A DNA stretch of 31,010 nt, from assembly GCA_949450265.1 (NCBI GenBank), contig CASTMW010000005.1, forward strand, positions 1 to 31,010, in the 5' to 3' direction. The position numbers and the translations under genes are program-made. The notes under the pieces were generated by a model. That model did no database searches. It had not been told where the DNA came from and was given only the letters and a program-made list of their open reading frames with translations. The stretch is from an uncultured Eggerthellaceae bacterium (GTDB taxonomy: Bacteria > Actinomycetota > Coriobacteriia > Coriobacteriales > Eggerthellaceae). Below, piece after piece: positions 27,354 to 31,010 of this stretch. Each line of letters starts with the position of its first letter. The stretch's first letter is position 1.

Positions 27354-28304
27354 ATGTCCGATACGACGCTGACAACGCTTCGCATACCATCCACGGTGGA
27401 TCCGGTCGCCATAACAGGGCCCTCGGATGCGCTGCTGCGTCTCATCGAAGCGTCGTTTGCCGCCCGCATCACGGTGCGAGGCGATATCATCGCCATCGAA
27501 GGCGATCCGATCGAGACCGCATCGCTCACCACGCTCTTCGATGACCTTATCGAACGGGCGCGCTCGGGCGACGCTGCCGATGCGCAAGAGTTGAAACGCA
27601 TCTTGGAGACGCTTCGCAGTGACGACCTGTCTCCCCGTCATCTTCGCGAAGATGTGCTGCTCTCCCATAAGGGCCGCGCGATCCGTCCGAAGACAGCAGG
27701 GCAAAAGCACTACGTGGATGCCATTCGTAGCAATACCATCACATTCGGGTTGGGACCGGCTGGCACGGGCAAGACCTATCTTGCTATGGCCATGGCGCTC
27801 GCTGCGCTCGAGCGGGGGGAGCAGAGCCGCTTGATCCTATCGCGCCCCATTGTCGAAGCGGGGGAGAACCTGGGATTTCTGCCCGGCACCCTGACCGAGA
27901 AGGTGGACCCGTACATCCGCCCCCTCTATGATGCGCTCTTCGACATGATGGATGCCGAGCGCGCGGGAAGCCTGATCGACGCGGGCATCATTGAGATCGC
28001 GCCTTTGGCCTTCATGCGCGGCCGCACCTTGAATGACAGCTTCATCATCTTGGACGAAGCGCAGAATGCTACGTCAGAGCAGATGAAGATGTTCCTGACG
28101 CGTCTGGGGTTCGGCTCGAAGATGATCGTGACCGGGGATGCGTCGCAGACCGACCTTCCTCGCGGCGCTGAGGGGCTCGCGCAGGCGTGCATGGTGCTCG
28201 ACGGGTTGGACGACATCGCCTTCTGCCGTTTCTCGGGCAAGGATGTCGTGCGCAATTCGCTGGTGGCCGCCATCGTGGCCGCCTATGATGAAAGGGTGGG
28301 GTGA
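27354..28304 (+). CDS. phoH: PhoH-like ATPase
   Basis: This cytoplasmic P-loop ATPase of the PhoH family is linked by context to RNA processing because it nearly always precedes ybeY. The 316 residues include a short N-terminal KH-like part, the Walker A GPAGTGKT (134-141), the SRPIVEAGENLGFLPGTL signature, and Walker B IILDEAQN. The true substrate of the family is not settled. ATG 27354 is fixed by the end of mtaB and the leaderless promoter; the open frame continues upstream inside mtaB without homology. Confidence 0.94.
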   Translation: MSDTTLTTLRIPSTVDPVAITGPSDALLRLIEASFAARITVRGDIIAIEGDPIETASLTTLFDDLIERARSGDAADAQELKRILETLRSDDLSPRHLREDVLLSHKGRAIRPKTAGQKHYVDAIRSNTITFGLGPAGTGKTYLAMAMALAALERGEQSRLILSRPIVEAGENLGFLPGTLTEKVDPYIRPLYDALFDMMDAERAGSLIDAGIIEIAPLAFMRGRTLNDSFIILDEAQNATSEQMKMFLTRLGFGSKMIVTGDASQTDLPRGAEGLAQACMVLDGLDDIAFCRFSGKDVVRNSLVAAIVAAYDERVG

Positions 28305-28306
28305 GC

Positions 28307-28783
28307 ATGGATATCCTCATCTCCTACGCGCATCGGGAAGCGGACCTTGCGGGATTGCCCATCGAAGCGCTCGCGCAGCAGGTGTTGGCGGCCGAAGAGG
28401 TGCCCGATCGCGCGGAGGTGTCCATCAGCTTCGTGGATGATGCCACCATCGCGCAGCTCAACGAGCGCTATCGCAGCATCGCTGGGCCCACCGATGTGCT
28501 CTCCTTCGAATGCGATTCCGTTGCTGACGAGCTCTCGGATGCGGCGATGGTCTCCGAACACGTCTATGAGGTGGGCGATGTGATCATCGCGCCCGATGTG
28601 GCCGAGCGACAGGCGAGCGAATACGGCCAGAGCTTCAAGGCCGAGATAGAGCTTCTGCTCGTGCATGGCCTTCTGCATCTTTGCGGTTACGACCATATGC
28701 GCGACGACGAGGCGCGTATCATGGAAGCGCGCGAAGAAGAGCTGCTGCACGCGTGGCGAACGCAGGAAGGAGGGCCACGATGA
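28307..28783 (+). CDS. ybeY: Endoribonuclease YbeY
   Basis: YbeY is a zinc-dependent endoribonuclease involved in 16S rRNA 3' maturation and ribosome quality control. The 158-residue protein ends its core with the family signature HGLLHLCGYDH (metal ligands His120, His124, His130), preceded by the GPTDVLSFECD segment. I use ATG 28307, 5 nt after a G-rich GTGGGG; the in-frame GTG 28301 would add two residues. Its stop overlaps the dgkA start (ATGA). Confidence 0.95.
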   Translation: MDILISYAHREADLAGLPIEALAQQVLAAEEVPDRAEVSISFVDDATIAQLNERYRSIAGPTDVLSFECDSVADELSDAAMVSEHVYEVGDVIIAPDVAERQASEYGQSFKAEIELLLVHGLLHLCGYDHMRDDEARIMEAREEELLHAWRTQEGGPR

Positions 28784-29223
28784 GCGATCATGATCAGCAG
28801 CCATGTCGCGTCGGGTCCCTCGTGCGCCATGCTGGCGATCCGTCGCCGTTCCCGCTGGCGTGCGCGTTCCGGTGCGCGGGTAACGGCATCCGCTATGCTT
28901 TCACCACCCAACGCAACCTCAAGATACACCTCGCGTTCGCCGTGCTGGCGGTGGTGCTCGGCTTCGTGTTGCACGTCTCGGAAGCCGGATGGCTGGCCAT
29001 CGTCGGCTGCATCATGATGGTCATGGCCCTTGAAGTGGTGAACACCGCTATCGAATCGGTGGTCGACTTGGTGTCGCCGGAATGGGAGAACCTGGCCATG
29101 CGCGCGAAGGATTGCGCCGCAGGCGCCGTCTACATCGCCGCCATCGGGTCGTTGGTGGTGGCTGCGATCGTCTACCTCCCGCGCATCGCCGAGCTCATCA
29201 TGACGGTGGGAGGCGCGTCGTAA
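28780..29223 (+). CDS. dgkA: Diacylglycerol/undecaprenol kinase family membrane protein
   Basis: In Gram-positive bacteria this small integral membrane kinase phosphorylates undecaprenol and so recycles the carrier lipid for cell-wall synthesis. The 147 residues have a hydrophilic N-terminus of about 35 residues (longer than usual), then three hydrophobic helices and the active-site motif ALEVVNTAIESVVD (Glu85, Asn88, Glu92). Asp111 follows in AKDCAAGAV. ATG 28780 has AAGGAGG (28767-28773) 6 nt upstream. The ybeY-dgkA-era order is a classic Gram-positive cluster. Confidence 0.93.
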   Translation: MSDHDQQPCRVGSLVRHAGDPSPFPLACAFRCAGNGIRYAFTTQRNLKIHLAFAVLAVVLGFVLHVSEAGWLAIVGCIMMVMALEVVNTAIESVVDLVSPEWENLAMRAKDCAAGAVYIAAIGSLVVAAIVYLPRIAELIMTVGGAS

Positions 29224-29225
29224 CC

Positions 29226-30173
29226 ATGGACCTCGATGCGTATTTCGCCGAGAACCCGATGGGTGGCGCCAGCAGCACTCCGCCTGGGTTCAGATCCGGC
29301 TTCGTCGCCCTCGTAGGGCGCCCGAACGCAGGGAAATCCACCCTGCTCAATGCCATGATGGGCAAGAAGATCGCCATCACCTCGGATACGGCGCAGACCA
29401 CGCGGCACCGGTTCCGCGCTGCGCTGACCACCGAGGACCATCAGATCGTCATCGTGGACACCCCCGGCATCCATAAACCCCACGATGCGCTCGGCGAAGA
29501 GCTGAACATCTCGGCCGAGAACGCCATGACCGATGTCGATGTGGTTGCCATGCTGGTGGATGCCACCAAGCCCATCGGGCGGGGAGACGAATGGGTGGCA
29601 GCGCGGGTGCGAGCGGCAACGTGCAAGAAGCTCTGCGTACTCACCAAGATCGACAAGGCGACCCCCGACCAGCTGCAAAGCCAGATGGCCGCAGCACGTA
29701 CGCTAGCCGCATGGGATGCGATCGTAGCCTTGTCCGCCCAAGAGGGCAACGGTGTGGACGCGTTCATCGAACTGGTGGCCGAAAGCCTGCCCCTCGGTCC
29801 GAAATGGTTCCCCGATGACATGGATACCGACCTTACCGAAGAGGTGATGGTGGCCGAGTTCATCCGCGAGAAGGTGCTCCTGAACTACCGCGATGAGGTG
29901 CCGCACTCCATCGGCGTGGGCATCGAGCAGATGGAATATGTACGCAAGAAGGATCTCATGCGCATCTTCGCGGTGATCTACGTGGAACGCGACAGCCAGA
30001 AGGGCATCATCATCGGGAACAAGGGGCGCGCCATCCGCCAGGTGGGGATCGAAGCGCGCCAGGACTTAGAATCGCTGCTGGGATGCCGTGTGTTTCTGGA
30101 CCTGTCGGTGAAATGCAAGAAGGATTGGCGGCGCGACGCGCAGCAGATTCGACGGTTTGGTTATGGCGAGTGA
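29226..30173 (+). CDS. era: GTPase Era
   Basis: Era binds the 3' end of 16S rRNA and acts in small-subunit assembly. The 315 residues have about 25 extra N-terminal residues before the G domain: GRPNAGKST (31-39), DTPGIHKP and TKID. A KH domain carries GIIIGNKGRAIRQVGIEAR and the C-terminal KKDWRRD. Together with ybeY and rsmE it makes this block a ribosome-maturation unit. The start follows the dgkA stop by 2 nt; GGGAGG lies rather far (12 nt) upstream, so coupling to dgkA is likely. Confidence 0.97.
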   Translation: MDLDAYFAENPMGGASSTPPGFRSGFVALVGRPNAGKSTLLNAMMGKKIAITSDTAQTTRHRFRAALTTEDHQIVIVDTPGIHKPHDALGEELNISAENAMTDVDVVAMLVDATKPIGRGDEWVAARVRAATCKKLCVLTKIDKATPDQLQSQMAAARTLAAWDAIVALSAQEGNGVDAFIELVAESLPLGPKWFPDDMDTDLTEEVMVAEFIREKVLLNYRDEVPHSIGVGIEQMEYVRKKDLMRIFAVIYVERDSQKGIIIGNKGRAIRQVGIEARQDLESLLGCRVFLDLSVKCKKDWRRDAQQIRRFGYGE

Positions 30174-30178
30174 TCGCG

Positions 30179-30208
30179 CTGGCACCTGGGTGTTTCCTCG
30201 TATAGAAT
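30179..30208 (+). promoter_or_regulatory. Promoter of the zinc-ribbon/PASTA gene
   Basis: TAGAAT (30203-30208) lies 18 nt after CTGGCA (30179-30184, 4 of 6 to TTGACA), the best -35 match among the TAGAAT promoters here. The leader would be about 46 nt and contains GGAG (30248-30251) 9 nt before ATG 30261. Confidence 0.5.
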
Positions 30209-30260
30209 GGACCCGTTTCATACCTGATGCGCGAACATACGATACACGGAGCATGCGTAG

Positions 30261-31010
30261 ATGATCTGTCCGAACTGCCAGACCTCCAATCGGGAGAGCG
30301 CCCGTTTCTGCGACGGCTGCGGCTACGAGCTGCCCGCCGTCGAGCCGGTGGTGCCCATGCGCATGCCTGCGTCTCTGCCCTTCGATGAAGAGGATGACGA
30401 GTTAGACCTTGGGCTGTTGCGGCCCGTCGCGGTGGATCCGGCGAGCAGCGCGCCTACCATTGAGCTAGATGATGCCGATAGCGAGCCTGTACCTGCCGAT
30501 ATGACCTTCGATGCGCCCGTGTACCTGCCGGTGATCGATGGTTCCGGTCGCAATACGGCCGATGTCATCACCGAGCCGCTCGACGCGCTCGACGATGCAC
30601 CTTCAAGCCCGAGCGTCACCTCGTCCATCCCGGTGCTCGCAGAAGCTGAAGCACCACGGGACTATCGCAGCGTCGTTGCTCTTGACGAGCCTGTTAGCAG
30701 CCATCATCATCGCCATCACCGCGGGCGTGCAGCTGCTCGGCGGCCGATCGGTACCCAACGTGGTCGGGATGTCCCAGGTGGATGCCACCTACATGATCCA
30801 GGAAGCGGGTTTCCGCGTGAAGGTGGAAGAGGTGGTCTCCGACGAGGTGGAGGGCATCGTGCTGTCCACCGATCCGTCTGCCGGTTCGCGCATGTCGGAA
30901 GGCGCCACTGTCACCGTGCGCATCTCCATTGCGCGCGTCATCCCCGAAGTGGTGGGAACCTCGCTCGAAGAGGCGCAAAGCCTGCTCGGGGAGAGCGGCT
31001 TCACCAACAT
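30261..31010 (+). pseudogene. Zinc-ribbon, single-TM, PASTA-repeat protein with apparent frameshift (3' partial)
   Basis: The first frame encodes a double CxxC zinc ribbon (Cys3, Cys6, Cys17, Cys20) and then about 110 acidic, Pro-rich linker residues. Homology then moves to the +1 frame: a basic QKLKHH, a membrane helix (about 30658-30730, TIAASLLLTSLLAAIIIAI), a PASTA domain beginning VPNVVGMSQVDA, and a second PASTA starting VIPEVVGTSLEEA that runs off the window. The shift must lie between about 30535 (last stop in the +1 frame) and 30650. The original frame stays open but becomes Arg/His/Gly-rich, which is not natural. PASTA domains bind muropeptides or peptidoglycan; a cytoplasmic zinc ribbon with external PASTA suggests cell-wall sensing. 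A 1-nt sequencing insertion or a true frameshift are both possible. Confidence 0.78.

Noticed and set aside
30174..30202. Terminator after era
   Set aside because: GGCAC/GTGTT pairing is short with two G-U pairs and is not followed by a proper T-run.

Overview
This 31 kb window is high-GC chromosomal core from a Gram-positive-type actinobacterium. The best fit is the class Coriobacteriia (Eggerthellaceae/Atopobiaceae relatives). That placement is an inference from protein style, GC-rich codon use, and a gene order that mixes Firmicutes-like blocks (hemW-hrcA-dnaJ-rsmE-mtaB-phoH-ybeY-dgkA-era) with actinobacterial traits such as leaderless promoters. All genes except rpsT lie on the + strand. 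I see no insertion sequence, prophage, CRISPR array, tRNA or rRNA.

Layout. (1) 3-2117: the 3' part of a large membrane-anchored surface protein with acidic Asp/Pro repeats. (2) 2122-14081: a pyrimidine operon, pyrR-pyrB-pyrC-carA-carB-pyrK-pyrD-pyrF, running without a break into gmk, rpoZ and thiI. It is preceded by a clear PyrR-binding RNA element. pyrB is broken by an internal out-of-frame deletion, so as read the window encodes every enzyme for UMP synthesis except a working aspartate transcarbamylase and pyrE (not present here). (3) 14082-14391: a non-coding gap with a 22-bp tandem repeat. (4) 14392-18406: DNA-uptake genes comEA and comEC, then holA. (5) 18408-18974, minus strand: rpsT, with an unusually long C-terminal tail. 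(6) 19268-23415: lepA, a 60-residue membrane protein, dusB and hemW. (7) 23416-30173: a heat-shock/RNA-maturation block, CIRCE-hrcA-dnaJ-rsmE-mtaB-phoH-ybeY-dgkA-era. (8) 30261-31010: the start of a zinc-ribbon/TM/PASTA protein, interrupted by an apparent frameshift and cut by the window end.

Regulation. Visible control signals are the PyrR leader (with the ribosome binding site held in a second hairpin and no terminator, which suggests translational control), a CIRCE operator overlapping the hrcA -10 box, and a set of promoters with a TAnAAT -10 box and no recognisable -35. Three of these sit exactly 6 nt before an ATG and predict leaderless mRNAs (holA, the 60-aa membrane protein, phoH).

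I did not find a convincing undescribed multi-gene system. The most interesting points are the pyrB deletion, the leaderless promoter pattern, the extended S20, the compact HrcA, the 22-bp repeats before comEA and the small leaderless membrane protein.
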